Positions 22,805-30,143 of a DNA stretch of 32,768 nt are shown in pieces. The stretch's first letter is position 1. Every line of letters starts with the position of its first letter. Where the stretch lies: the NCBI GenBank assembly GCA_029821735.1, contig JALGSU010000043.1, forward strand, positions 1 to 32,768, read 5' to 3'. Source of the DNA: Candidatus Zipacnadia bacterium. Lineage in GTDB: Bacteria > Armatimonadota > Zipacnadia > Zipacnadales > UBA5352. The position numbers and the translations under genes are program-made. The notes beneath the pieces were generated by a model, which saw nothing but the letters and a program-made list of their open reading frames with translations, was not told the DNA's origin and ran no database searches.

Positions 22805-23896
22805 ATGGCAGCAGAGGAGAAAACTCAACAAGCTACGCCGCGCAAGCGCCGCGAGGCGCGAGAGAAGGGGCAGGTCGCGAACAGCCTCGATCTCTCCCGC
22901 GGCATCGGCCTGCTCGCCATCTACCTCATGTGGCGCTCCACCGGATCCGCTGTCGGTGACCGCCTGCTCTCGCTCATGCGCGACTCCCTCGACCTTCAGC
23001 CCGCCGAGAACCTGCTTCCCGAACATGCCATGGCGACCTACACGCACCTGCTCCCCGTCATGGCCGCGATCATCGGCCCGGTCATGATCGCCGCCCTCGT
23101 CGGGGCCATACTTGGCACCAGCGCCCAGACCCGCATGATGGTCTCCTCCCGGCCACTGAATCCTGACCTCAACCGCCTCAATCCGCTCAATGGCGCAAAG
23201 CGCATGGTCAGTTGGCGCGGCGTCGTCTCTGCCGCGAAGAGCGTCGTCAAGGTCGCCCTCGTCCTCACCGTTGCCCTCTGGGTGCTGCGGTCGCGCTCCA
23301 ACGACATCCTCGCGATGAGCGCGATGGACCTGTCCACCATGATCAGGCTCATGCTCGCCATCGCCATGGAAATCACCGTCAAATGCGCCGCCATGCTCCT
23401 CATCATGGGCGCTGCCGACTACGCCTGGGAGTGGTGGGACATGGAGAAGTCCCTCCGCATGACTCACCAGGAGGTCAAGCGAGAGTCCCGCGAGCAGGAT
23501 GGCGACCCGCACATCCGCGCCCGCCGCCGTCAGATGCAGCGCGACATGCTCGCGCAGGGCATCACCCCCGCCATGGAGCAGGCCTCCGTGGTCATCACCA
23601 ACCCCACCCGCTACGCCGTCGCCCTGCGCTATGACCCCACCGGCATGGCCGCCCCACGCGTCGTCGCCAAGGGCCAGCGAGCCATCGCCCGCCGCATCGT
23701 CGAGATGGCCCGCGGCTGGAACATCCCGGTCGTCCAGGAGCCGCCCGTCGCCCGCAGCCTCTTCGCCATGGTGCCGCTCGGCGGAGATGTGCCCGAGGCG
23801 CTCTACCACGTCGTCGCCGAAATCCTGGCCGCCGTCTACCAGCGCAAGCGCGAGCGGCTTACACGCAGCCGTCTCGCGAGCGGAGGCGTAACTTGA
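22805..23896 (+). CDS. flhB: Flagellar export switch protein FlhB, with NPTR at the self-cleavage site
   Basis: FlhB controls the change of export substrate from rod/hook to filament by cleaving itself in an NPTH loop. The 363-residue product starts with the usual EEKTQQATPRKRREAREKGQ, has four membrane helices, then the cytoplasmic domain with MTHQEVKRESREQDGDP. The cleavage loop reads TNPTRYAVAL: Asn266 and Pro267 are kept, but the His is Arg269. Asn and Pro are the residues known to be needed for cleavage, so cleavage may still occur at an altered rate (inference). The stop overlaps the next ATG. Confidence 0.94.
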   Translation: MAAEEKTQQATPRKRREAREKGQVANSLDLSRGIGLLAIYLMWRSTGSAVGDRLLSLMRDSLDLQPAENLLPEHAMATYTHLLPVMAAIIGPVMIAALVGAILGTSAQTRMMVSSRPLNPDLNRLNPLNGAKRMVSWRGVVSAAKSVVKVALVLTVALWVLRSRSNDILAMSAMDLSTMIRLMLAIAMEITVKCAAMLLIMGAADYAWEWWDMEKSLRMTHQEVKRESREQDGDPHIRARRRQMQRDMLAQGITPAMEQASVVITNPTRYAVALRYDPTGMAAPRVVAKGQRAIARRIVEMARGWNIPVVQEPPVARSLFAMVPLGGDVPEALYHVVAEILAAVYQRKRERLTRSRLASGGVT

Positions 23897-24048
23897 TGCC
23901 ACGTCGCAGCACGGAACTGACCCGCACCCTCTTCCCGCTCGCCGCCGTACTCGTGGCCGGCATGTGGCTCGGCGTCTACCTCTCCGGGAGACCGTTGGCT
24001 CCCGCCCAGGACCACACCCGCACCGCCACCACTCGTCTGCAATCCTGA
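23896..24048 (+). CDS. Small single-helix membrane protein, unknown
   Basis: The ATG overlaps the flhB stop (TGATG), giving 50 residues: a basic N terminus (MPRRSTELTRT), one hydrophobic helix (about 12-30, FPLAAVLVAGMWLGVYLSG) and a short polar tail. The charge pattern favours N-in topology with an outside tail. Translational coupling to flhB argues that it is real. It resembles no family I recognise. It could be an export-gate accessory, or a displaced membrane anchor for the peptidase encoded 7 nt downstream in another frame. Confidence 0.55.
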   Translation: MPRRSTELTRTLFPLAAVLVAGMWLGVYLSGRPLAPAQDHTRTATTRLQS

Positions 24049-24055
24049 TCTCGCC

Positions 24056-24877
24056 ATGGCTCACGTGCTCACCCTCGCCGAGGAGATCGGGTGTCGTCCT
24101 GCCGGATCACCTCAAGAAGCGCAGGCGGCCCGCTACATCTCCGGCTATCTTCTCGGCCTTGGTTACGATATTCTCAACAAAGGTGAGATACCCCTGAGCG
24201 ACGAAGAATGCATCACACATAATGTGATCGCTCGCAGGGACACTGGCGACGGCGCCGGACTGCTCATCGGCGCGCACTACGACTCAATCGCCCTGCGCGA
24301 GCGGTCCCCCGGCGGCAACGACAATGCCTCCGGCGTGGCAGCGATGCTCGAGATGGCGCGACTGTGTGCGGGGGCGGACGCGCCGTGCCCTATGTACTTC
24401 GTGGCTTTCGGTGGCGAGGAGATGATCGACGGCGACCCGGACCACCATCACTTCGGGTCACGTCACTTCTACGCGCACCAGCCGGAGCCACTCGCGGCCA
24501 TGATCTCTGTCGACATGATCGGCGTGGGCGATCGCCTCTACCTGCGCTACCTCGAGCCCGCGCCTGAGCCTTTGCTGCAGGCCCTCGAGGCCGCCGCGCA
24601 ACGCACTGGGATCGCCCTGGCCCGCAAAGCCGACCCGGGCCACAGCGACCACGAGCCGTTCGCCCGCGGCGGTATACCCGCCGTCTGGATACAGAGACTT
24701 GATGACCCGGCCTACCACTCGGTCGACGACGTCGCCGACCACGTGGAGCCGGTCTATCTGCAGACAGTCGTGCGGTTGCTCATGGACATGCTCGGTGAAC
24801 TCGATCGCCAGGCTCTCGATGAAATGGCCGCATGGTCCACCGGATGGTCCAGGACGCTGGAGTTTGAAGTAAGGTAG
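24056..24877 (+). CDS. M28-family zinc aminopeptidase
   Basis: The 273-residue protein is a co-catalytic di-zinc peptidase of family M28. The metal and catalytic residues are visible in order: His74 in GAHYDS, Asp89 in GGNDNASG, Glu121-Glu122 in FGGEEM, Asp153 in SVDMIG and His221 in YHSVDD. Its opening, EEIGCRPAGSPQEAQAARYI, is the usual M28 start. It has no signal peptide, so it appears cytoplasmic unless the small upstream protein provides an anchor. It is sandwiched between flhB and fliA in one run of genes, an unusual place for a peptidase. The substrate is unknown. Confidence 0.88.
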   Translation: MAHVLTLAEEIGCRPAGSPQEAQAARYISGYLLGLGYDILNKGEIPLSDEECITHNVIARRDTGDGAGLLIGAHYDSIALRERSPGGNDNASGVAAMLEMARLCAGADAPCPMYFVAFGGEEMIDGDPDHHHFGSRHFYAHQPEPLAAMISVDMIGVGDRLYLRYLEPAPEPLLQALEAAAQRTGIALARKADPGHSDHEPFARGGIPAVWIQRLDDPAYHSVDDVADHVEPVYLQTVVRLLMDMLGELDRQALDEMAAWSTGWSRTLEFEVR

Positions 24878-24888
24878 GGGGGCTTGCC

Positions 24889-25635
24889 TTGCTGCTAATG
24901 GCACTGCTATCAGACATGCGGGGCAGTGAACGCGACGAACTGATCCACCAGCACATCGATCTGGTGCGCTACGAGGTGGATCGGCTTGCCGTCGGCTTGC
25001 CACGCGAGGTCGACCGCGATGACCTCGTCAGTGCCGGCATTGTCGGCCTCATCAAGGCCGTCGATCGCTACGACCCCGCTCGCGGCGCCAGCTTCCCCAC
25101 TTACGCCACCACCGTCATGCGCGGTGCCATCCTCGACGAACTGCGCAGCATGGACTGGGCCCCACGCGGCCTGCGCTCACGCTATCGTCACGTCGAGCAG
25201 ACCATCGCCGCGCTCCGCCAGCGCCTCCGCCGCCAGCCCGACGAAAGCGAGATCGTCACCGAGCTCGGCGTCACCCACGAAGAGTACGAGAAGCTCCTGT
25301 GCGATGCCACCGGCACAGCCATCGTCTCCCTCGAAGCCCTCATGGAGACCAGCGGAGACTCACGCGGACCCTCGACCGACACGCCCGGTTCGGCCCGTCT
25401 CGAGTGGAATCCCGCCGCCGTCGCCGACCGGGGCGAGATGCATCGCCTGTTGGGCGAGACCATCGGCGAACTCTCCGAGCGTGAGCAGCTCGTCATCAGC
25501 CTCTACTACCACGAAGAGTTGACGATGCAGGAGATCGGCGCGGTCATTGGCGTCACCGAATCCCGCGTCTGCCAGATCCACACGCAGGCCATCGCTCGCA
25601 TGCGCGCCGGCCTCGCCACTCGACTCGCAAACTGA
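24889..25635 (+). CDS. fliA: Flagellar sigma factor FliA (sigma-28, WhiG type)
   Basis: FliA directs late flagellar transcription from TAAA-N15-GCCGATAA promoters, two of which are in this window. The 248-residue product has region 2 (DDLVSAGIVGLIKAVDRYDP with FPTYATTVMRGAILDELRSM), region 3 (about 92-150) and region 4 (LSEREQLVISLYYHEELTMQ, then EIGAVIGVTESRVCQIHTQA). The TTG at 24889 lies 6 nt after a G-run ribosome site; an ATG at 24898 is an alternative. No anti-sigma FlgM is seen in the window. Confidence 0.94.
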   Translation: MLLMALLSDMRGSERDELIHQHIDLVRYEVDRLAVGLPREVDRDDLVSAGIVGLIKAVDRYDPARGASFPTYATTVMRGAILDELRSMDWAPRGLRSRYRHVEQTIAALRQRLRRQPDESEIVTELGVTHEEYEKLLCDATGTAIVSLEALMETSGDSRGPSTDTPGSARLEWNPAAVADRGEMHRLLGETIGELSEREQLVISLYYHEELTMQEIGAVIGVTESRVCQIHTQAIARMRAGLATRLAN

Positions 25636-25660
25636 TCGGCAGCTCGACCTGCACCAACCC

Positions 25661-25760
25661 GTGTTTGCCGTATGTCCTATGGAGGGCGGGGCTTTCTCTG
25701 GGCGCCATAGCTTCAGCGACGGTGTCAGACCCGCCAGTCGCTACCGTCCGCCGTCGCCGC
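25661..25760. repeat. Hairpin repeat element with inserted loop, copy R5
   Basis: TTTGCCGTATG and CTATGGAG lead to GGCGGG (25685-25690), a 39-nt loop and CCCGCC (25730-25735), then CTACCGTCCGCCGTCGCCG. The arms and flanks match R1 at 1091-1119, but the loop carries extra sequence including CATAGCTTCAGCGACGG. That phrase resembles the CATAGCTTTAGCGAAGG phrase of the copy at 27228. It separates fliA from the sigma-54 regulator gene; nothing else is evident in this 161-nt gap apart from a ribosome site. Confidence 0.65.
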
Positions 25761-25796
25761 GCCTGATAACAACCCGCCCAAAGGAATTGAGCGCAC

Positions 25797-27194
25797 GTGG
25801 CAGCAGACGCCGCATTCACGGTCCTGATCGTCGACGATGACCCGGCCATTCGCGAGAACGTCGCCCGCATTCTCGGCAAGCTCGACTGCCAGATCACCTG
25901 CGCCGAGACTGGCGAGCAGGCTCGCGAGGCCACCGGCGCTGACACCTTTGACTTGCTGATCCTCGACCGCATGTTGCCCGACGCTGACGGCGTGCAGTTG
26001 CTCGGCGAGATGCGTGGCGCGGGCTGCACCTCGCCCGCCATCGTCATCACCGCCCACCCGACCCTCGAGAGCGCCGTCGACGCCCTCGGCTACAGCGCCT
26101 GCGACTACCTGCCCAAGCCCTTCAAGCCCGCGGACCTGCTCGAGCGTGTCAACCACGCCCTCGCCCAACGCCGCCACGCCCACGAGATGGACTACCTCTG
26201 GGCCGGACTGCGCGAGCGCTACGGTTTCGACCATGTCATGAGCCACAACCCCGAGGTCCGCCGCACCTACGTGGCCGCCGCCCGCATCGCCGGCTCCACC
26301 GCCCCCGTCCTCATCGAGGGCGAGACTGGCACCGGCAAAGACTACCTCGCGCGCGCCATCCACTACATGAGCGACCGCGCCGGAAAGCATTTCGTCGCCA
26401 TCAACTGCGGCGCTCTGCCCGACACTCTCCTCGCCAGCGAGCTCTTCGGTCACGAGAAGGGCGCGTTCACCTCAGCCACGCAGGCCAAGCAGGGCCTCTG
26501 CGAAGTCGCCGACGGGGGCACGCTCTTTCTCGACGAGATCGGGGAGATGAGTCCTGACACGCAGGTCAAGCTCCTGCAATTCTGCCAGGACTACAGCTTC
26601 ACGCGTCTGGGTGGCGTGAAAACCATCGAGGTGGACGTGCGCATCATAGCTGCGACCAACCAGAACCTTGAGCAGGCCGTCGCTGACGGGCGCTTCCGCG
26701 AGGACTTGTACTACCGCCTCGCGGTCATGCCTCTGCACCTGCCACCTCTGCGCGACCGTCCCGAGGACGTCTCTGCATTCGCCCGCCACTTCCTCACCCG
26801 CCACCTCCGCCGCCACGGCCGGGGCCCGCGCGAGATCGCCGACGAATCCGCCCGGCTGCTGGCGTCCCAGCCCTGGCCAGGCAACTTGCGCCAGCTCGAC
26901 AACGTGATCCAGCGCGGCGTGCTCATGGCGGGCGGCGAATCGCTCTTGCCCGAGCACCTCATGCTCGACCGCGAGCTGATGGGTGCCGGTGATGTCGCGC
27001 CGACCTCAGGCGGTCCGACGCCAGCCAGTGCCGATGCTGCCTCTGGGGAGTTGCGCACTCTCGCCGAGGTGGAGGCGCAGCATATCGCGGCGGTGATGCG
27101 CGCGGTGGACGACAACCGGTCCCGCGCTGCCGAAATCCTGGGCATATCGACGGGCGTCCTCGCGCGCCGCCTCAAAGACCACGGCCTCACCTGA
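25797..27194 (+). CDS. NtrC-family sigma-54-dependent response regulator, putative flagellar FlrC/FlgR-type
   Basis: The 465-residue product has three parts. A receiver domain spans 7-120, with acidic pair Asp13/Asp14, phosphoacceptor Asp57 in LLILDRMLPD, Thr85 and Lys107. An AAA+ domain has Walker A GETGTGK at 175-181, the sigma-54 contact loop GAFTSA at 222-227, and Walker B LFLDEIGEM. A Fis-type DNA-binding helix-turn-helix forms the C terminus (SRAAEILGISTGVLARRLKD). The contact loop normally reads GAFTGA. It would activate RpoN at promoters such as 2874. Its kinase is probably the soluble GAF kinase at 11820 (inference). The start is GTG at 25797 after AAAGGA. Confidence 0.92.
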   Translation: MAADAAFTVLIVDDDPAIRENVARILGKLDCQITCAETGEQAREATGADTFDLLILDRMLPDADGVQLLGEMRGAGCTSPAIVITAHPTLESAVDALGYSACDYLPKPFKPADLLERVNHALAQRRHAHEMDYLWAGLRERYGFDHVMSHNPEVRRTYVAAARIAGSTAPVLIEGETGTGKDYLARAIHYMSDRAGKHFVAINCGALPDTLLASELFGHEKGAFTSATQAKQGLCEVADGGTLFLDEIGEMSPDTQVKLLQFCQDYSFTRLGGVKTIEVDVRIIAATNQNLEQAVADGRFREDLYYRLAVMPLHLPPLRDRPEDVSAFARHFLTRHLRRHGRGPREIADESARLLASQPWPGNLRQLDNVIQRGVLMAGGESLLPEHLMLDRELMGAGDVAPTSGGPTPASADAASGELRTLAEVEAQHIAAVMRAVDDNRSRAAEILGISTGVLARRLKDHGLT

Positions 27195-27227
27195 TCTCAC
27201 CGGTCACCTGCCGCGTTCGTCGTTCTG

Positions 27228-27310
27228 TAGGTCGGGCTTCTGCTTGCACCCGCCGACCTGTGGGCCATAGCTTTAGCGAAGGCGGGCCAGCCCGACAATC
27301 AGTTCGTGCC
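27228..27310. repeat. Composite intergenic repeat, copy R6
   Basis: Nested inverted repeats have outer arms GTCGGGCT (27231-27238) and AGCCCGAC (27289-27296) and inner arms CCCGCC (27249-27254) and GGCGGG (27281-27286). Between them lies CATAGCTTTAGCGAA. The sequence closely follows R2 at 2668-2755 (shared CTTCTGCTTGCACC, GCTTTAGCGAAGGCGGGCC and CCCGACAATCAG), with an extra loop segment here. It sits between the convergent sigma-54 regulator and VanW-CapA genes. Confidence 0.75.
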
Positions 27311-27320
27311 GTCCGCCGCT

Positions 27321-27350
27321 TGCCCCCCGTAGCCTTGGCGAAGGGGGGTT
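27321..27350. terminator. Hairpin between convergent genes, possible bidirectional terminator
   Basis: CCCCCC (27323-27328) can pair with GGGGGG (27343-27348), with an inner CCTT-GGCG-AAGG stem. The phrase CGTAGCCTTGGCGAAGG is a relative of the repeat phrases nearby. It lies where transcripts of the two convergent genes end. A T-run is absent on the plus strand. Confidence 0.4.
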
Positions 27351-27366
27351 CCCCTTTCCCCAATCC

Positions 27367-29340
27367 CTACATCAGCTCTCTCGCAATCGCCCTGCGCAAT
27401 CGCATGTCCTTTGCCACTCTCGGCGTGCGGCCCTCGATCACAGCCGGCACCACCCCCACACCCAGCAGCCCCCGCTCTCCCCAATGCACCACGAGCACCC
27501 CCGTGTGCGCCTGCTTCTCACGCGCAGGCGGGAAGATGAAGTTCCCGAGGCTGTAGGCGATCACGCACCCCGCCGCGATCTCCACCGGTTGCAGCCGATG
27601 CGGATGGTGCCCGATCACCAGGTCCGCGCCCGCCTCGGCCGCCGCGTGTGCCAGGCGCCGCTGCGCCTTGGTCGGAGTGCCGGTGGCCTCGCGCCCGGTG
27701 TGCATCGACACCATCACCACATCCGCCTGCCACCGAAGTTCTCGCACTCGCCTGGCCAGCTCCCCACACGCCTCGTCCAGGTGCGCATCATCGACCCGCA
27801 CCACCGCCAGCCCCGGGCGCCCGGCCCCCGCCGCGAACTCCGCCACCTGCGGCAGACTGTCCGCCCCCACGCAGCACACCACCCCCACCCTCAGCCCTCC
27901 GCGATCGACCACTATCGGCGACCACGCGGCCCGCGCATCAGGCCCCGCACCTCCGGCGGCGACGCCGTCGCTGTGCAGCACTCGCAGCGTATCCGCCAGC
28001 GCCTCCGGACCATAGTCCAGCGCATGGTTGTTCGCCAGCGACACCGCCTCGATGCCCCAGCTCTTCAGACAGCGCCGGCTCTGCTCCGGCGTCGCGCGAA
28101 ACGCCCACTCCCCGGGCGCCAGCTTGCACGCCAGCGGCTCCCCGCGGTGCGAAGCCGGACACTCCAGATTCGCCACGCCCAGATCCGCCGCGCGCAGCAG
28201 CGCCCCCAGCTCGCCCGGCTCGCCCACCGGCCCGTCTGGCCGCACATCTCCCACCAGCGCGATCGTGACGCCGTCGCTCGCCGCCTCGGGCCTCGGCCCA
28301 AGCTCGGCGGGGCTCACTGGCAGATGCCGCCCCATGATGCGCACACTGGCGCGGTCGCCCGTAATCTCGGTGACCACCAGTGCGTCCGCCGCCGAAGCGT
28401 TGCCGATCAACAGATCGCCCGCCAGCGGCGTGACTGCCGCCAGCGGCCCGGCGAGCGTCTCGCGCACCACCATCATCCCCGCCTCTTGTGCGGCGCGCCG
28501 GACCACCTCAGCGGCGATCTCCGCCCCGCCGCCCAGACACACTCGCTGGTCCCCGGTCGCTCCGAAGACCCACCCGCGCTCGGGGCGGATCGGCAGCAGC
28601 GTCTCACCCACTGAGAGCCACCCGAGCGGGCTGATCGCCGCTCCCTGCATCGCCCTCAGCGCCACGCGCGCGTTCGCTCCGCGCGACCCCGCCGGCAGCG
28701 CCGTCGCCGCCTCGCCCAGCAGCTCGCCACACCCCTGCACCACCTCCGCGCTCGCCCGCGCATGCACATCCACCACCACCATCGCCACGCGCCCCGGTGC
28801 CCCCTGCTCGGCCGCCGCGCACACGTTCCGCAGCGTCTGCTCAATCTGCAGCAAGCGCCCGGGCACAGGCAGCACCATATACCGCCGGCCACCACCCGTG
28901 CTCCAGTGAGCCGGCGTCGGCGCACGGTCCACCCGAGCCGCCAGTCGCCTCAGCGCCCGCCGCGCCTGCGCTTCGTCCACACCGTAGTGCCCGGCGAGCC
29001 CGCCTGCTGCCAGCCGCGCCGATATCAGACCCGCCCACCGCTGCAGACATCCACCTGTGCGTCCCACCGCCAACGCCTCACCCGCCCCGCGCGCGGCGTC
29101 CAGCTCAACACCCAGTGCCTCCGCCGATATCACCCACGTGCGCTCGTCGCCGAGCGCCACCACGCCTGGCGCACTGGCGCCCAAGGCGGCCCGCGCCTGC
29201 TCAGCCGTCATCCCCCCCACCGCCACGCCCGCCACCCGCACGCCTCGCGCAACCGCGTCGCGCGGCAGCGGCGGCGTTGCGAGCAGCGCGGTGGTCATGC
29301 TCAGGCACAGTGCCAGGTATCCGACACGGACGGGGGGCAC
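27367..29340 (-). CDS. Exported protein with VanW-like region and CapA-type metallophosphatase-like domain
   Basis: From a GTG at 29340 (GGGAG upstream) the product is 657 residues. A signal peptide (about 1-25) is followed by a wall-binding-type region (VRVAGVAVGGMTAEQARAAL). A degenerate VanW-like region follows (about 215-337: SRGANARVALRAMQG, QRVCLGGGAEI). A full CapA domain then spans about 357-630, with GDVRPDG, NLECPAS, SLANNHALDYG, MHTGRE and GHHPHRLQPVE. CapA-type proteins act in polyglutamate capsule or envelope biology. The joining of these parts is unusual to me. The gene starts 25 nt after fliT, so it probably rides on the fliDST transcript. Its role is unknown. Confidence 0.8.
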   Translation of the reverse strand: MPPVRVGYLALCLSMTTALLATPPLPRDAVARGVRVAGVAVGGMTAEQARAALGASAPGVVALGDERTWVISAEALGVELDAARGAGEALAVGRTGGCLQRWAGLISARLAAGGLAGHYGVDEAQARRALRRLAARVDRAPTPAHWSTGGGRRYMVLPVPGRLLQIEQTLRNVCAAAEQGAPGRVAMVVVDVHARASAEVVQGCGELLGEAATALPAGSRGANARVALRAMQGAAISPLGWLSVGETLLPIRPERGWVFGATGDQRVCLGGGAEIAAEVVRRAAQEAGMMVVRETLAGPLAAVTPLAGDLLIGNASAADALVVTEITGDRASVRIMGRHLPVSPAELGPRPEAASDGVTIALVGDVRPDGPVGEPGELGALLRAADLGVANLECPASHRGEPLACKLAPGEWAFRATPEQSRRCLKSWGIEAVSLANNHALDYGPEALADTLRVLHSDGVAAGGAGPDARAAWSPIVVDRGGLRVGVVCCVGADSLPQVAEFAAGAGRPGLAVVRVDDAHLDEACGELARRVRELRWQADVVMVSMHTGREATGTPTKAQRRLAHAAAEAGADLVIGHHPHRLQPVEIAAGCVIAYSLGNFIFPPAREKQAHTGVLVVHWGERGLLGVGVVPAVIEGRTPRVAKDMRLRRAIARELM

Positions 29341-29365
29341 AGCGGTCACTCCCAGGGGAACGCGT

Positions 29366-29725
29366 TCAGGCGACTCGGTTGATGACCTCCGAGTAGGCCG
29401 CCAGCGCCTCACGCGTCTGGCTTACCTCACTCAGACGGCTCCTGCACTCGATGCTCTGCTGCTCGATCACGCCGTGGTTGCGTCGGCGCACCTCGTGCAG
29501 GTGCGCGATCGCCGCCGCAGCCGCTCCCGCGCCAGGTCCATTCGTCTTGACCATGCACACCAACTCGCCCCACAGCGATCGCTGCTCGGCCAGAATGTGC
29601 CCAAGCTGCGCCCAGTCCCCTGTCTCTATTGCCTCACGTTCGGCGATGTCCAGCGCCTGCACACGTGCCGATGGTGTTTGCTCCGATTCGCTCAGGCCGC
29701 GTCTTCGTTCGCCTGCTGACGACAT
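29366..29725 (-). CDS. fliT: FliT-like flagellar export chaperone
   Basis: The 119-residue product is mostly helical, with AEREAIETGDWAQLGHILAE followed by QRSLWGELV, the pattern seen in FliT and related chaperones. In known systems FliT guards FliD before export. I chose the ATG at 29725, which has GGGAGA before it and overlaps the fliS end by 34 nt; the open frame further upstream is within fliS. The order fliD-fliS-fliT matches the canonical operon. Sequence similarity alone is weak, and an FlgN-type chaperone is the alternative. Confidence 0.65.
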   Translation of the reverse strand: MSSAGERRRGLSESEQTPSARVQALDIAEREAIETGDWAQLGHILAEQRSLWGELVCMVKTNGPGAGAAAAAIAHLHEVRRRNHGVIEQQSIECRSRLSEVSQTREALAAYSEVINRVA

Positions 29726-30096
29726 TTCTCCCACGCCTCCTGCCACGCTGTGGCCAGGTTCTCTGCGCACTCTCGGACGTAATCAGCGGCTCTCTCGTCA
29801 TCCTCAAGGTCCGCTCGGGTCAACTCGCTCTGCCAATGGCCATACAGCGCCTCCAAGTTCGCACCCACCTCGCCGCCCGCCTCGACGTCCAACGAGCAGA
29901 GCAGTTCGCTGATGATCCCCTGCGCGCGCGAAAGAGCCTCGGCTTTGCCCGCGTAGTCCCCGCTCCTGATCGCGTCGGCCGCCCGATGCAGAAACTTCAC
30001 CAGAGCCTGCATCAGAAGCACCACCAGGCGGTGGCTGTCGGCTCCTTCGACCTGATTCTGCTGGTAGCTGTGTGGTGCGTATCCTCGTGCGGCCAT
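29692..30096 (-). CDS. fliS: Flagellin chaperone FliS
   Basis: FliS binds the flagellin C terminus and prevents early polymerisation. The ATG at 30096 follows AAGGAG by 9 nt, giving 134 residues. An in-frame GTG at 30114 is rejected because the ribosome site would lie inside the gene. Family features are SYQQNQVEGADSHRLVVLLM near the N terminus, DYAGKAEALSRAQGIISELL, and ALYGHWQSELTRADLED, where FliS proteins have the Y-x-Y/L-l-x-A-N pattern. It lies between fliD and fliT. Confidence 0.92.
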   Translation of the reverse strand: MAARGYAPHSYQQNQVEGADSHRLVVLLMQALVKFLHRAADAIRSGDYAGKAEALSRAQGIISELLCSLDVEAGGEVGANLEALYGHWQSELTRADLEDDERAADYVRECAENLATAWQEAWEKCRQQANEDAA

Positions 30097-30143
30097 GGAC
30101 CAGGACTCCTTCACGCGACCTGAGACAGCTTGCGCCTGTCACC

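Noticed and set aside
25742..25769. TACC-N15-GCCTGATAA before the sigma-54 regulator, like a degenerate sigma-28 promoter
   Set aside because: The -35 matches only at TA and the -10 needs an extra base; it falls in a GCCGTC-rich repeat flank.
27234..27247. GG...CTTGCA in the repeat at 27228, spaced like a sigma-54 site
   Set aside because: Only the GG and TTGCA match; the R2 copy at 2651 has the wrong spacing, and the sequence is part of a repeat.
27484..28614. Long plus-strand open frame opposite the VanW-CapA gene
   Set aside because: Arg/His/Pro-rich antisense shadow; the minus-strand frame carries a full CapA motif set.
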